A stretch of 64,000 nt of DNA from Streptomyces sp. NBC_00306. GTDB lineage: Bacteria > Actinomycetota > Actinomycetes > Streptomycetales > Streptomycetaceae. Both the position numbers and the translations under genes were made by a program. This document shows, in pieces, positions 24,016-34,057 of this stretch (within the stretch, counting starts at the first letter, position 1; the number at the start of each line of letters is the position of its first letter). The stretch lies in NCBI RefSeq assembly GCF_036169555.1, contig NZ_CP108032.1, positions 8,184,001-8,248,000 on the forward strand, given 5' to 3'. The notes beneath the pieces are model-generated. The model worked only from the letters and a program-made list of their open reading frames with translations. It had not been told where the DNA came from and searched no databases.

Positions 24016-26183
24016 ATGGCCAGCGGTGAATGCCTCACGGTGCACTTCAAGTCGCTCCTTCCCCTCGACACCACGATCACGACGTTCATCGACACCCAGT
24101 TCCACGACATGAGAGCCTTGTTCGCCGAGTCGAGCGTGCGGGTGAGCCGCGGCCACACCGAAGACCTGAGCGGCAACGCCTGGCGTTTCTTGGACGTGAA
24201 TCCTGACAACCAGACCATCGTCGCCGACGAGAATGCGCTCTATGTGCTGCGCAGCAGTGGGGAAATCTGGATGTTCCAGGATTCCTTCCTCGGCAGCATC
24301 TGGCTGCCGCTGGACGCCCCGCCGTCGATCGTGCAGATTGCGGCCGGCGGCGGCCGACTGTACAGCCGGCGGGGCGACGGCAGCATCTTCCTGTACAGCG
24401 GAACTCCCAGCCTCTGGCTGCTGCTCGACGAGCACAGGGCGAACGCCGAGATCACCGCTGGCGACAGGGCTCTCTATCTGCGCTGTAGCAACGGGGCCGT
24501 CCGCGAGTTTCCCCACGGAGCGCCGATCCTTCCGGGCAGCTGGTAGCTGCTGGACAGCAATCCCGCGACCACGCGCATCACAGCCACCGAGGAAGACCGT
24601 ACCAACTGCACAACACCGGCGCCATCTGGCAGTACGCGGGCACACCGACGGTATGGAGCAAGATCGCCGGCAACTCACCGACGGTTGACATCACGGCCGC
24701 CGACGGGCACGTGTACCAACGGCTGAACGCCCGCCGACTCAGCCGATTCCCCACGCTTCTGGGCTGGACGCAGGTGGACAACAATCCCGGCACAGTGCAG
24801 ATCGCGGCGACCGCCGGGAACGCCTACCAGCGCCGCGGGGACGGCTCCATCTGGAAATACACCGGGACCCTCGACGTGTGGGAGGAACTGGACACCGACT
24901 CGGCCCTTGAGTCGATAGCCGCAGGCGGTGGAAGTCTCTACAAGCTCCGCAACGACGGCTCCCTCTTCAAGGCCGGCAGTCTGGCGCACCTGCTCGCATT
25001 CGACGCCGGGACATGCGAAACGGGATTCGGGACCACGGATCAGGACGAACTCTACGGCTACCGTGATGGTGCCGGCCCGGCCGATGTGGTGATCTACATC
25101 GTCCGGTCCATCATGACCGACACCGGCCCCCTGTCCGGATGCGCACAGCAGCTTCCGTTCCATCAGCCAGGTCTGGTGGTCGAATCGACTGCTCCGGACT
25201 GGGTCATTGCCCACGAGGTAGGACACGTGCTGGGCCTGGATCACGTGGCCGACACGGACGCCCTGATGGACGGCAGCAGCGCCCTGTTCACGAACCCGCC
25301 GCCAAATGTCGCCTCGACCGAATCGGTCAGCATGATCGGCAGCAAACTGACGAGCCCGTGCGGCGACTGGACGCTGCTGGACTGGAACGCGTCCACCAGC
25401 AACATCACGGCCAGCACCACCGATCTGTACCAACTGCGCGCCGATGGTTCGGTATGGCGGTACATCGGACCCCCCATCACCGGCTGGACGAAGCTCGACA
25501 GTAGCTCGGCAGGTGCGCAGCAGCTCGCGGCAGATGCCGGAAGGCTCTTCCTGTTGTCCGGCGACGGCAATGTCTACGAGACCTTCGACTTCGTCTTCAC
25601 CTCGCATTCGAAACCGCTGGACGACGCCGCGCGGACCTTGCAGATCGCGGCGAGTGGCGGCCAGCTCTACCAGCGATCGAACGACGGCTCCGTCCTGCGC
25701 TACTCCGGCACTCCACTGATCTGGGAGGCCCTGGACGTCAACCCACCTGCCGGAAGCCTCTCCCAGAACGCCGAGATCGTGGCCGACGGCACTCTGCTCT
25801 ACAAGCGTGACACCGGAGGTCGCATGTACCGGTACGAGGGAACGTCCCCGGGCGGCTGGCTGATACTCGCGGACAAGGACACCATCGCGATCGCGGCAGG
25901 CGGCGGCAACCTGTACCAACTGCGGGGCGCCGCCGGCGTCTGGCAGTACACCGGCACCCCCCTTACCGGCTGGAAGCAGCTGGACAACAATCCGGCCACC
26001 CGCGACATCATCGCGGTCGGCGCCGACTTGTTCCAACGGCATGTCGACGGCAACCTGTTCCAGCACACGGGCGGCACCAGCTGGGCAGCCCTCGACGACA
26101 GCCCTGCCACGGTCCAGTTCGTCGCCGCCGGCGGCCGTTTGTACCAGCGGCACATCGCCGGCTTCATCTGGAAGAAGCTCTGA
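24016..26183 (+). pseudogene. Metzincin-type metalloprotease interrupted by propeller-like repeats; one stop and one frameshift
   Basis: ATG 24016 follows GGGAGG. Residues 1-55 (TVHFKSLLPLDTTITTFID, RVSRGHTEDLSGN) look like the first part of a protease domain. Then come many repeats of the form W-x-x-LD-x-NP, IAAGGGxLYQR, DGSIWxYTGTP, as in beta-propellers. Mid-way comes the catalytic half: LAFDAGTC, ADVVIYIVRS and HEVGHVLGLDH, the HExxHxxGxxH zinc site of metzincins. More repeats follow to the end. TAG at 24544 (perhaps from CAG) and a one-base shift near 24598 break an otherwise good frame. The 3' part (24711-26183) could still be made from an internal start. No signal peptide is seen. Confidence 0.7.
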
Positions 26184-26188
26184 CTACC

Positions 26189-26662
26189 GTGACGCTCTCC
26201 GAGAACGAACTGAGGCAGAGGTTGGGTGCCATCGAACCCACCACGGCCACCTATGCGGGTATCGGTCCGGGCGAAGTGGATGCGCTGCGGACACTGCTCG
26301 GCGACAAGGAGGCACGGCTGGCCGCCCGCGCCGTGCATGCCCTCGGCCTCATCGACTCCGAACCGGCGCACGAAACCCTCTTGGCCACGCCCCGCGACCC
26401 TCGTCCCGAAGTACGGCCCTCACTCGCCCATGTGGCGGAGCGCCTGCCGGTCGATCTTTCTGACCAGGTCCTCGCCGAGCTGCTGAACGATCCGGACATC
26501 GGCGTGCGCAAATTCGCTATCAGGTCGGTCGGCCCGCGCAACGCGGAGGCACTGCGGGCGAAGCTGGAGCAGCTGTCCCACGCGGACGAGAGCCAGGGAC
26601 TGCGCCGGCTTGTCTACGAGCGACTCCGCAGCAGCGGGGGCGGTCAGGTAAACAGCACGTGA
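26189..26662 (+). CDS. HEAT-repeat-like helical protein
   Basis: 157 residues, GTG 26189, five bases after the metzincin stop, so probably co-transcribed. The sequence is a run of helix pairs: VDALRTLLGDKEARLAARAV, HALGLIDSEPAHETLLAT, DQVLAELLNDPDIGVRKFAI and RNAEALRAKLEQL. The D-x-x-VR pattern is typical of HEAT or PBS-lyase-like repeats that bind proteins. No enzyme motif. It may act with the propeller protease, but that gene is damaged. Confidence 0.7.
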   Translation: MTLSENELRQRLGAIEPTTATYAGIGPGEVDALRTLLGDKEARLAARAVHALGLIDSEPAHETLLATPRDPRPEVRPSLAHVAERLPVDLSDQVLAELLNDPDIGVRKFAIRSVGPRNAEALRAKLEQLSHADESQGLRRLVYERLRSSGGGQVNST

Positions 26663-26816
26663 CGAGATGAGGCAACCCACCACATCTACGGCCTTGGTAC
26701 TGGTGAGCTCGCGTAATCAACTGTCGCGTATTCGCAGCCGTAGGAAGCCTGGTGGTGACTGTTCGTAGTTCTGGACGGATGCGGCTGGAGGATTGGGGAG
26801 CTTCTGCCGCGGCAGG

Positions 26817-27340
26817 TCAGGAACTTGGCGAGCACGTGTCGATGACGATCATCTTCTCCAGCGTGTACCTGTCCAGGTCCGGATGGTGCTCTTGCTGGCC
26901 TGCGCGGATGCGGTGGAAGCGGAAGGTCCCGTTGGTGGTACTCGCGTGACGACGCATCGGATCTGGAGTGGAGGTTCGACTGAACGGCCGAGATGGCAGA
27001 TGTGCAAGGCCAGCGTGAGGCCCTGGGCCAGCAGTAGCCTTTGATCGGCCTCGGCGATGACGGGCTCGCCGTCATCCAGGACGTCGACGGTCACGGGTAC
27101 GAAATCCTCAAGGTGGAAGCTGTTGACGCTGCACTCCCACGCGGTGAGGTCGATGAAGCCTCCGGGTCCGGTGTCGCCCAGGTGACGGGCGGTATCGGTC
27201 AGCACCACGGCGTCCCCGTGAAGAGCGATGCCGTTGGCTGTGAGATCACGGAGGCGAGCTGTCAGTCCCTGTGGTGGCTGTGTCGGTGCGAGTCCTGTCC
27301 ATGCGTTGAGGAGGGCCGCGCTGCGTCGTTCATCTGCACT
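26817..27340 (-). pseudogene. Frameshifted conserved hypothetical gene
   Basis: Minus strand, one frame: ADERRSAALLNAWTGL, RLRDLTANGIALHGDAVVLT, then DTARHLGDTGPGG, WECSVNSFHLEDFVPVTVDV and LLLAQGLTLALHICHL. A single-base shift near 26935 moves to STTNGTFRFHRIRAGQQ, DLDRYTLEKMIVIDTCS and a stop. The join restores a continuous protein of about 170 residues, so one indel probably broke it. I know no function. The 150 bases on its 3' side (26663-26816) are empty. Confidence 0.5.
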
Positions 27341-27504
27341 GTAAGCACGTGGGCAAGGATCCCTCAGGGGCTCAGCCCGCTGCAGTCCTCGCCCGCACTC
27401 TCGGCATCGACATCACGGTCGCCGTCAAATGGCAGCGAGCCGCCGCCGGAGACTGGGCCTCCTACGCCGCCGATGTTAGCCGCCGTGTCCCGGAGAACCA
27501 ATGA
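27340..27504 (+). pseudogene. C-terminal scrap of a recombinase/integrase-type gene
   Basis: Frame reads QPAAVLARTLGIDITVAVKW, QRAAAGDWASYAADVSRR and ends in TGA at 27502. This resembles the last helices of Streptomyces integrase-like proteins (LGIxxxTAVxWxxxxxGDWxxYAA). No upstream part remains. Its stop overlaps the ATG of the next gene. Confidence 0.5.
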
Positions 27505-28154
27505 AGCTACCCATCACCATCCACCAAGCACGCCTCGGAACCACGGAGTTCAAGGTCATCCGACCCGCTCGGCCCCTGGTTCACGCCGTGCTCATCGATC
27601 ACGACCGGCACCTGGATACCTACCTCGATCAGGACGCAGCCCAGCGAATCGGCGGGCTATGGACACTCGCGCCTCTTCACCGCGTTCGCTGGTCCACCTG
27701 CCGATGCGGGGGCACCGTGGCCCCTCCCCACGGGCTCCCAGAAGACGGCACACGACAGCTTGATCTCGTGCTGCTGCACCACTCGCTCCAGTTCGCCCCC
27801 TCACGCTGGAAGGAAGTACGAGGACGGCTCGGCCCAGGACGTCCGCAGACCGTGACGCTGTCCGGCCCAGGACACACCGACGAAGCCGTGATTGATCACG
27901 AGGCACGGCACTACCGGGAGAACCGGGATCTGTTTCACCAGCATCTCCACGCCGAGACCCTGTTCATGACCGGCAGCGCGAAGGTGTTCAGGGACACCGC
28001 CCGGCACTTCTTCGACGTCGCCCCAAACGGCCCAGGATACGTCCCCGTCCATCCGAGCTACTCGCGCTTCTGCACCGAGCTTCACTCCAACGACGGCATT
28101 CTCGGTGACGCGCGCGAGATTCACATCGAGTACTGCGACCAGTGGGACGCATGA
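27501..28154 (+). CDS. Hypothetical protein
   Basis: 217 residues from ATG 27501. Soluble, rich in His and Asp, with blocks FKVIRPARPLVHAVLIDHDR, WSTCRCGGTVAPPHGL, VIDHEARHYRENRDLFHQHL and REIHIEYCDQWDA. No signal peptide, membrane helix or domain that I recognise. The C-x-C before GG and scattered His could bind metal. The stop overlaps the ATG of the following gene (ATGA), so the pair form an operon; the second gene is broken here. Confidence 0.6.
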   Translation: MKLPITIHQARLGTTEFKVIRPARPLVHAVLIDHDRHLDTYLDQDAAQRIGGLWTLAPLHRVRWSTCRCGGTVAPPHGLPEDGTRQLDLVLLHHSLQFAPSRWKEVRGRLGPGRPQTVTLSGPGHTDEAVIDHEARHYRENRDLFHQHLHAETLFMTGSAKVFRDTARHFFDVAPNGPGYVPVHPSYSRFCTELHSNDGILGDAREIHIEYCDQWDA

Positions 28155-28653
28155 CCCCGACCGACAGGACCCCGCCGACCATGACGTTCAACGATCACCT
28201 CCAGCATCTCGTCGAGAGGGCCCTCGCATCCATCCCGGCCGCCGACGCCGGCGACATCTACGCTGTCTCCTTCCTCATCGACAACGAGGACGACGACCCT
28301 CGTCAGCCGACCTTGACGATCGGCTACAACACTGAAACTCAGGCCCGACGCAGCATCCAGGACGCCTCTGACCAGGCAGAAGCCCGCTGGAACTACGCTT
28401 TCTGGATCCAGAACGAGCTGACTGTGGTCGGCGACCTGACCAGCGACCCCGCCGGGGCCACAGCTCGCCAGAAGTGGATCACCGAACTCGGACTTGGTAT
28501 GACGAGCCGACCGACCTCGCCGACTGGGATTCACTCATCGGGCCACTCGCCGCGCAGATCGAGGCCCGCTTCAGCCAGACCTGCTGCCAGCCCGAGGCCG
28601 CCAACCCGCCCGTTCTCGCCGATGAGTTCACCTCATGGGTCCGCAATGGCTGA
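28151..28653 (+). pseudogene. Broken paralogue of the gene at 47270-47857
   Basis: Up to about 28492 it matches the intact copy closely: DIYAVSFLIDNEDDDPRQPT (DIYVISFFIDNERDDPRQPT in the other), LTIGYNTETQARRS, QAEARWNYAFW and QNELTVVGDL. Then one base is lost (ELGL, shift, WYDEPTDLADWDSLIGPLAA). About 40 residues are missing between FSQTC and AANPPVLADEF, and the end TSWVRNG matches TAWVRNG. The product is unknown in both copies. Confidence 0.8.
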
Positions 28654-28799
28654 GGCATTCGGACAGTTCCAATACCCGACTCCACCATTACATGTGCCGC
28701 CGAGCGGATCGAGGAGCAGTGGGCGCAGGCCAACGCCCGCGTCGGTGTACGGCTGCTGGGGGCGGCTGGTGGGTCGGACGGGATCGGGGGTGGGGCGCG

Positions 28800-29159
28800 G
28801 TGCGGTGGGAGCTGCGGTTGAGGGCGGCTGAGCGGGGTGTGTTCAAGGCGGTCGAGATGCGCCGGCTGCTGGCTGCGGCGGGGCTGCACGTCAGCGCGGG
28901 GAAGATGTCGGCGCTGTGGTCGGGTACGCCGGTGTCGGTGCGGCTGGATGACGTGGAGGTGCTGTGCCGGGTGCTGGGATGCGACGCGGCCGGGCTCCTG
29001 GTCCTGGATCAGCCGCCGTCCGGGAGTGCCACGCAGCCTGCCGGGCCGGCGTCGGGTGCCATGACCCCGCCAGCGCCGGCTCTGCCGTGGGCCCTCGAGG
29101 GAGCGGGGCCGGGAGACGGGGTGACGAGGTCTGTGCGGCCGTCGCTGCCGCCGGTATGA
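28800..29159 (+). CDS. Cro/C1-type helix-turn-helix regulator
   Basis: 119 residues from GTG 28800, with GGGGGTGGGG upstream. LRLRAAERGVFKAVEMRRLL, AAAGLHVSAGKMSALWSG and VRLDDVEVLCRVLGCDAAGL form a compact five-helix DNA-binding domain (XRE, PF13443-like). The last 50 residues are Pro/Ala rich and probably disordered. Such short regulators often control mobile elements, and integrase-type remnants follow it. Target unknown. Confidence 0.65.
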   Translation: MRWELRLRAAERGVFKAVEMRRLLAAAGLHVSAGKMSALWSGTPVSVRLDDVEVLCRVLGCDAAGLLVLDQPPSGSATQPAGPASGAMTPPAPALPWALEGAGPGDGVTRSVRPSLPPV

Positions 29160-29298
29160 GCCGCACATCGCGCTCCGTCGCCGGGCCCTGTCGCCACTGA
29201 ACACGGCGCTGCGGCGCGCTCTGAGTACTGGCGCTGCGCGGCGCCGTGGCTGACCTTCTGCCCGGCGGGCCGAGGGCTGTGGACGAGAGGGGAAGTTG

Positions 29299-30480
29299 AT
29301 GCAGTCTCACGGCACCGGCGTGTCCGGGGTATTGGGCGGTGCGGGCAGGTCTGCGCCTGCCGGCAGCGGCGGCGGGGTGATCGCTGTCGAAGAGGTGGCG
29401 CGGGGCGGGCGGCCGCCTGCGGTGTGTGCAGGATGCGGGGTGCGGCCGGTGGCGTACCGGGTGCTGCGGGTTGATGTTTGTTTCGCGTGTCTGCCCGGGG
29501 GGGCCGCATGTTCCGCCGCCGTGCACGGTGTGCGGCAGGACCGGCTTCTTCTACCACCAGGGCCTGTGCACCGCCTGTCACCCCTTCTCGCCCGAGCGGC
29601 GCGATGCCTGTCCGGACTGCTTCGCGTGGGGCACCAGCCGTCGATCGGGGTGGTAGTGCTGGGGATGTCGGAGCTGGCGCAAGAGGTTCCGCGACACCGG
29701 GCCGGGCGGGCCGTGCCGGTGGTGCCGGCGCACGGTTACGGTCAACCCTGATGCGGTGTGCCAGCTGTGCTGGCTGCAGCGTGCCCGGCTGCGCCGCACT
29801 ACGGGCGACAGGACAGTGTCCTATGCCCAGGCTCTTCACAGCGGCTGAATCCAGTTGTCCTTTGCGGGCGGCGGCCCGCAGGAACGCCGCCCGGAGCCGC
29901 GCCGCCCTCATGAACGCCGTCTCGGCCGGGCAGGTCGACTGCCGGGCCGTCACGCTGCTGTCGCGGTGGTGGCGCCGATGGTGCACCGCCAGCTCACTCT
30001 CTTTACCTCGCCGCCGCGCGACATTGCGGCCGCCCTGCACGGCGCGGCAGCAGCCCCGGCTTCTGACAGTCCGCGGGATCCGGCCGTGTCCGCGTGGCTC
30101 GGCCGGCAGTTGACCGACTGGGCATCGTCCCATGGCTGGTCCAGGGGCACCCTGGGGCGGGCCCGTTCGGGTCTGCGCATGCTGCTGGCGGTCCAGGACA
30201 CCGCCGGCGCCCCCATCCCGGCGACGTGGATCGAGCAGCTCGCCCCATTCCACCTGCCCGCACGTCTGCTGCACGAGTTCCTCGCCGCCCACAGCTTTGT
30301 CGACGACGACCGCACCCCGGCCATCGAATCCTTCTCACCCGCGGCGGCTGACTCACCGCACCTTCACCCCGGCCTGGACGCCAGCGGCCGCGGCACCGGA
30401 CCGGAGCACACCCCTCGCCGACGACATCCACGACCGCGCGGACCGACTGGTTCCTCGGAAGAGCACGAGTACATCCTCGA
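29299..30480 (+). pseudogene. Degraded zinc-ribbon/integrase-associated protein
   Basis: Pieces in several frames: PPAVCAGCGVRPVAYRVL, then CTVCGRTGFFYHQGLCTACH, CPDCFAWGTSRRSGW, an in-frame TAG near 29650, then CWGCRSWRKRF and CRWCRRTVTVN. After a frame change: HRQLTLFTSPPRDIAAAL, WLGRQLTDWASSHGWS, RARSGLRMLLAVQDTAGAPI and VDDDRTPAIESF. This is the layout of the long Cys-rich proteins found beside Streptomyces integrases. Multiple breaks make it non-functional. Confidence 0.6.
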
Positions 30481-31138
30481 CGAGGTTCGATTGAGGAGCT
30501 CTCATCTCGACCTGGGAGGTGTGCCGGCCCCGCGCTTGCCTGGATGGACGCGCGAGCCCTTGGCCGTGCCGACGGCAGCTGTTCCGGGTGCTCGGGGCTC
30601 ATGCTGCCGGATCGTCGGAGTCCGTCCCTCTGCCCGATCCTCCGTGCAGGGTCCACTGTCTCGGGCGGGGTCCGTCGGCGTGGCTCCCGGCGCGAGAACG
30701 GAGAGCCGGTGAACACTCCGGCGGCGGCTCTTTCCACAGGTCGCTACGCCTCCGGCGGGCGCGGGCCGCCACGGAACACCCGCGTCCGAAGCCGGCACCG
30801 CACGCCGTCGCTCAGCAGTTGCCGGGGCCGGACGAGCGGCCGCCCGCCTCGTCCCTCGTCGACAACAACGGCTCCAGCAGCGCCCCTTCATCCGCGAGAT
30901 CTTCTTGCGCCGCGGTCCGCGATCATCCACTCTTTCCCATGCCCCTTCGGCCCACGGCCAAAGTGGCCCGGGAATGTCGGCCTGCGGGCGCAGGTGGGCG
31001 CCCAGGGGGAGGGGCTCGCCGCCGTCCGCTGTTACTGAGCACGCCTGTGCGCCGCCGGGCCGGCTGGTGATCACCTACGGTGGGGCGCCAATGAGCGGGC
31101 GGGAGCAACACCGGGGCATTGCTCCCGCCCGCCTGTGA
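30481..31138. other. No gene recognised
   Basis: About 650 bases of GC-rich DNA after the zinc-ribbon remnant. Frames on both strands are Arg/Pro-rich and family-less. It ends with the hairpin at 31095. Confidence 0.35.
31095..31132. terminator. Strong hairpin
   Basis: GCGGGCGGGAGCAA (31095-31108) pairs perfectly with TTGCTCCCGCCCGC (31119-31132). It lies just past the 3' end of the small minus-strand frame at 31139. Confidence 0.65.
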
Positions 31139-31366
31139 TTAGGCAGACTCCGTGGGGAGACCTGCCTCGACCCAGTCCTGGATTCCCTCGCGGTACTTCC
31201 GAACGTTGGGTGGCGCACCGGTGACAACCGCTTCGCCTCGGCGCGCGACGAACTCCGCGGCACCCTCGGTTCCGTGGACCTGGAGCCGGTCGCTGGATGT
31301 GCCGCAGCTGCGGACGCGGCACGGGCCGTGTCCCGGCGTGGAGTGGGCGCTGCTACAGCGACACAC
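31139..31366 (-). CDS. Small hypothetical protein
   Basis: Up to 75 residues from GTG 31366, Cys-rich at the start (MCRCSSAHS) and then GTEGAAEFVARRGEAVV, TGAPPNVRKYREGIQDWVEA. The second half looks like real helical protein and a strong terminator lies six bases past its stop. No ribosome-binding site is clear, so the start may be later. Family unknown. Confidence 0.4.
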   Translation of the reverse strand: MCRCSSAHSTPGHGPCRVRSCGTSSDRLQVHGTEGAAEFVARRGEAVVTGAPPNVRKYREGIQDWVEAGLPTESA

Positions 31367-31396
31367 AGTTTTGTGAATGGGACGCCTTCGTGCGCT

Positions 31397-34057
31397 TCAC
31401 AAGCCGCGTTCGTGAATCAAGTGACGCAACGCCCGGCGGCTCGTGACCCCTAGCTTTCGATAAACTCGATACAGGTGATTGTCCACGGTGCGCACGGATA
31501 TTACGAGCTGCTCCGCGATCTCCCTGTTCGAGTGCCCGGCTGATGCCTGGAGTGCAACCTCCCTCTCTCTACGACTCAGAGGGACGACTTCATCCATCAT
31601 GTGGAGCAGATGCGTCGGTGCTCCGTCGTACTGACTCCGAACCTGCGCCCAGCGCCTGCTCGCTGCGGAAGCAGGTCGAGGCTCTCGCCTTCGGCGGTAT
31701 TCTCGGGAGGCACTCGCCCACGCCTCAGCAGCATAAAGAGGCGCACGGTTCTCTTCAAACTCCGCGGCACACTGGGCCAGCGCATCCGGGTCGCGGTTCG
31801 CCGCCGCCATGGCGAATCTGATACGAACCTTGTCGATAGCGCCCTGTACACCGTCCACCCATTCACCGAAGAACATTGCGGCGTCCTCTGCACGGTCAAT
31901 TCTGGTCAGAGCGTGGATGACATCGGCCAGCTCCCCATAGGCGCCTTCTGAGAGAGCTGTCTCCCCAGCCTTCCGTAGAAGGCGAACGGCGGTGTCGACG
32001 TGACCACGGTGCATATCGAGCATCGCAGAAGCAAGCTTCACCTCGACCCGGCAGGATCCGTCGTCTGAGGGCTCCGGCAACCGCTTTGCGGCTGTCTCGA
32101 CCAGTCCCTCGTCCCCGCAGTGGAGCGCCGCACAGACGGCGCCCGCCGCTGCAACCTGGCGGACGATCAGGAGATCGTCCTCGCATGCGGCAGCGAACAG
32201 CCGGTACGCCTCTCCGACTCTCCCTTGATCAAGAAGGGTGCGTGCCAGAAACACTCCCGCACGATTTGCCAGAGCCCAGTTCCGCGCGTCGGCCGCATCA
32301 CGTATGAACGAGCGCAGTTCCTGCTGGGCTTCGTCCACTTCCCCCGCGACCGCGCGGGCGTAGGAAACGAGCACTGCCAAGTTGAGCGCGTCGTAGTCCA
32401 GTACGTCTTCGCCCCCCAACGTCCGCGCCGCCCTTGCAAGCCTGGGTGCCAGCTCTATGCAGTCGAGGGGGCGCCCCATGCTCAGGAGAGCTACCAGCGC
32501 TGCTGATCCCGCCATCGCCACGTGCGTCGGGTCGTCACTACAGAGGATGGACTCGGCGCGCTTCCATGACTCACTCGGCCTCCCCGCCATCATGTCGGCG
32601 ATGGCCGCGTCCACGTCGGGACCGTCACTGACCTCAGCTGTTACGACTACCGGCCCCTCGCCCTTCGGGCGCGATGGCACAGTGCCGCGAACGAGATCCA
32701 TCCTCCCCAGACTCTTCAGCGCAACAGCGATGTCGTCTGGCCCTCCGATCTCGACCACCTTTTCCAGGAGCGACTCCGCTGCCGTGCGCAACCCGCGATG
32801 CGTCATGATTCTGGCAAGGGTCAAACCGGCCCTGGGAGTCCCGTGCTGTGTCCAAGCGCTCTCCGCAAGACGCGATGCGAAGCGCCAATCATGCGCCCAC
32901 CACGCCCTCCTGCACGCCTCGAGAATCTCCGCTTCCGGCAGCCTCTCTCCCAGCTCGAGTCGCCAGTCCGTGATGTTGAGGAATGCGGCCCCCCGTGCCA
33001 GCGGATGAGCGCTGAGTGCGTGAATGAGGAGATCCAGAATCCTGCGCCGGCGAAGAACCGGCAGCTCCTCCACGGCCACGGAGGAAGCGATCTTGTCGGA
33101 CACGCTGAGCCAGATTTCCAGGCTTCGATCTGAAACAGATACGAGGCCGCGGTCCTCAAGGTGCTCCCAGGTGGAGATGCCGACAATGCGGGTAGCGACT
33201 CCCAAAGGAAGCTCGTGCGCGACACTCAGCACTTCGAGACCCCACCGTTCCTCCGACGACAGAGGCTGCAGGACTGGATGGAGAAGCTCGGCCAAGCGCG
33301 CCGAATAGAAGTTCTCATCGGTGTCCATCCAGACGCCCGTTGTATTCTTGAGGGTCCCCTCTTCGAGTGCGCATGAGACAAGTTCTCGCAAGGCGACCAG
33401 ATTTCCATCAGCGAGCATCGCGAGTCGTGCCGCAGTCATCGGAGCCAGTGGCTGACGCAACATCGACTCCGCTACCTCCGCCACCTCCTCCTCCCCCAGG
33501 GGAGGGATGGCCAGGCGCGCGAGCCAACCCTCCTTCCAGAGAGCCAGAACAGTGTCGTTGCATGCCTGCCCCTCGCAGGTGACAACCACCAGCTTGGCCT
33601 CTCTCTTGCGTGCGAGCTGCAGGAGGACCGCCGAAGACTGCTCGTCCAGCAGGTGCGCATCGTCCACACAGATGAGCACAGACCCGTTGCGCCGAGTAGC
33701 AGCCAGCGCCGCTGCAGCGGCTGCCGCAGTAGAGGGCGCCTCCATCCCGGCATCGACCATTGCAGATGCCAGCCCGGCCATCGGCACTCTCTCGTGAGCG
33801 GCGTCGGTGCGCACGTGTACAACGGACAGGCCGCGCGCCCGACCCGCGTCAACGACGTCCCGCACCAGACGGGTCTTACCTACACCGGTCCTCCCTGCCA
33901 GCACGACGCCCCCCCACTGCGAGCCACGCAGGATGGAGCCGAGGTTCTGGGTGACCTGGGCACGTCCGATCATGGGCGGGTTCGGCAGTGCATGACGAAG
34001 GGGGAACGCATGATCGCTGCCTTCCAGAATCACCTGGTCATCACGCGCGGTACTCAA
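31397..34057 (-). CDS. LuxR-type ATPase regulator (LAL family)
   Basis: 886 residues. N-terminal P-loop ATPase: Walker A GRTGVGKT at 55-62, Walker B VLICVDD at 127-133. The middle 500 residues are TPR-like helical repeats. The C-terminus is a LuxR helix-turn-helix: LSRREREVALQASAGHSNRE, IAEQLVISVRTVDNHLYRV, YRKLGVTSRR. Large ATP-binding LuxR proteins of this kind often activate biosynthetic or uptake genes. It is AT-richer than the left half of the window. A second, broken member of the family lies at 37606. Targets are not evident; the neighbouring exporter and secreted proteins are candidates. Confidence 0.9.
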   Translation of the reverse strand: MSTARDDQVILEGSDHAFPLRHALPNPPMIGRAQVTQNLGSILRGSQWGGVVLAGRTGVGKTRLVRDVVDAGRARGLSVVHVRTDAAHERVPMAGLASAMVDAGMEAPSTAAAAAAALAATRRNGSVLICVDDAHLLDEQSSAVLLQLARKREAKLVVVTCEGQACNDTVLALWKEGWLARLAIPPLGEEEVAEVAESMLRQPLAPMTAARLAMLADGNLVALRELVSCALEEGTLKNTTGVWMDTDENFYSARLAELLHPVLQPLSSEERWGLEVLSVAHELPLGVATRIVGISTWEHLEDRGLVSVSDRSLEIWLSVSDKIASSVAVEELPVLRRRRILDLLIHALSAHPLARGAAFLNITDWRLELGERLPEAEILEACRRAWWAHDWRFASRLAESAWTQHGTPRAGLTLARIMTHRGLRTAAESLLEKVVEIGGPDDIAVALKSLGRMDLVRGTVPSRPKGEGPVVVTAEVSDGPDVDAAIADMMAGRPSESWKRAESILCSDDPTHVAMAGSAALVALLSMGRPLDCIELAPRLARAARTLGGEDVLDYDALNLAVLVSYARAVAGEVDEAQQELRSFIRDAADARNWALANRAGVFLARTLLDQGRVGEAYRLFAAACEDDLLIVRQVAAAGAVCAALHCGDEGLVETAAKRLPEPSDDGSCRVEVKLASAMLDMHRGHVDTAVRLLRKAGETALSEGAYGELADVIHALTRIDRAEDAAMFFGEWVDGVQGAIDKVRIRFAMAAANRDPDALAQCAAEFEENRAPLYAAEAWASASREYRRRREPRPASAASRRWAQVRSQYDGAPTHLLHMMDEVVPLSRREREVALQASAGHSNREIAEQLVISVRTVDNHLYRVYRKLGVTSRRALRHLIHERGL

